Source: Beijerinckiaceae bacterium
Lineage (GTDB): Bacteria; Pseudomonadota; Alphaproteobacteria; Rhizobiales; Beijerinckiaceae
Direction: 5' to 3'
NCBI GenBank assembly: GCA_027346205.1
Contig: DAIESR010000442.1
Span: forward strand, 1-6,701
DNA length: 6,701 bases
The notes beneath the pieces were generated by a model. The model saw nothing but the letters and a program-made list of their open reading frames with translations. It was not told the DNA's origin and ran no database searches. The translations under genes were made by a program, and so were the position numbers. This document shows positions 6,654 to 6,701 of the stretch, one piece after another (the first letter of the stretch is position 1; every line of letters starts with the position of its first letter).

Positions 6654-6701
6654 ACGTCTTCGCCAGCGCCTCACGCCTGACCCGAGGCCGCCGCAGCAAC
6701 T
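6654..6701. other. Right-edge 48 bp, no complete gene
   Basis: Nothing can be assigned with confidence. On the minus strand one frame is open from the window edge to a TGA at 6646-6648 and would encode a C-terminus reading REALAKTFT, overlapping the acetyltransferase end by 8 bp. A second minus frame is also open, and the stretch is too short to decide whether a convergent gene ends here. Confidence 0.2.

Overview
The window looks like chromosomal DNA from an alphaproteobacterium, most likely of the order Hyphomicrobiales (Rhizobiales; a Beijerinckiaceae or Methylocystaceae-like lineage is my guess). This rests on the moderately high GC, a Gram-negative TonB-dependent receptor, protein flavour throughout, and a short intergenic string resembling a palindromic repeat I associate with that order. 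The taxonomy is inference. I see no transposase, integrase, tRNA, rRNA or CRISPR array.

Layout: (1) At the left edge, the 3' end of a TonB-dependent outer-membrane receptor gene runs rightward (1-590). (2) It converges on a complete four-gene dTDP-L-rhamnose operon on the minus strand (634-4062), transcribed rfbB, rfbC, rfbD, rfbA. A strong stem-loop fills the 43 bp between the two convergent stop codons. (3) A non-coding divergent region of about 245 bp (4063-4306) separates the rhamnose operon from (4) a rightward group. This comprises a concentrative nucleoside transporter (CNT family), a small metallophosphoesterase and a GNAT acetyltransferase; the last two overlap by ATGA. The final 48 bp hold no complete gene.

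How the genes work together: RfbA makes dTDP-glucose from glucose-1-phosphate and dTTP. RfbB oxidises and dehydrates it to the 4-keto-6-deoxy sugar, RfbC epimerises C3 and C5, and RfbD reduces the 4-keto group to give dTDP-L-rhamnose, the donor for rhamnose in O-antigen or exopolysaccharide. All four enzymes are intact with their catalytic residues. The genes are tightly packed: rfbD/rfbA overlap by 4 bp, and the ribosome-binding site of rfbD covers the rfbC stop codon, so translation is probably coupled. No glycosyltransferase or polysaccharide export gene lies in the window. The rightward group has no obvious shared pathway with the rhamnose genes.

Overall this is an ordinary housekeeping/accessory boundary region. 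I found no convincing undescribed system. The observations worth a second look are the stem-loop at the convergent junction, the altered nucleobase-binding motif of the nucleoside transporter, a palindrome in the divergent promoter region, and a possible remnant of a dispersed intergenic repeat.
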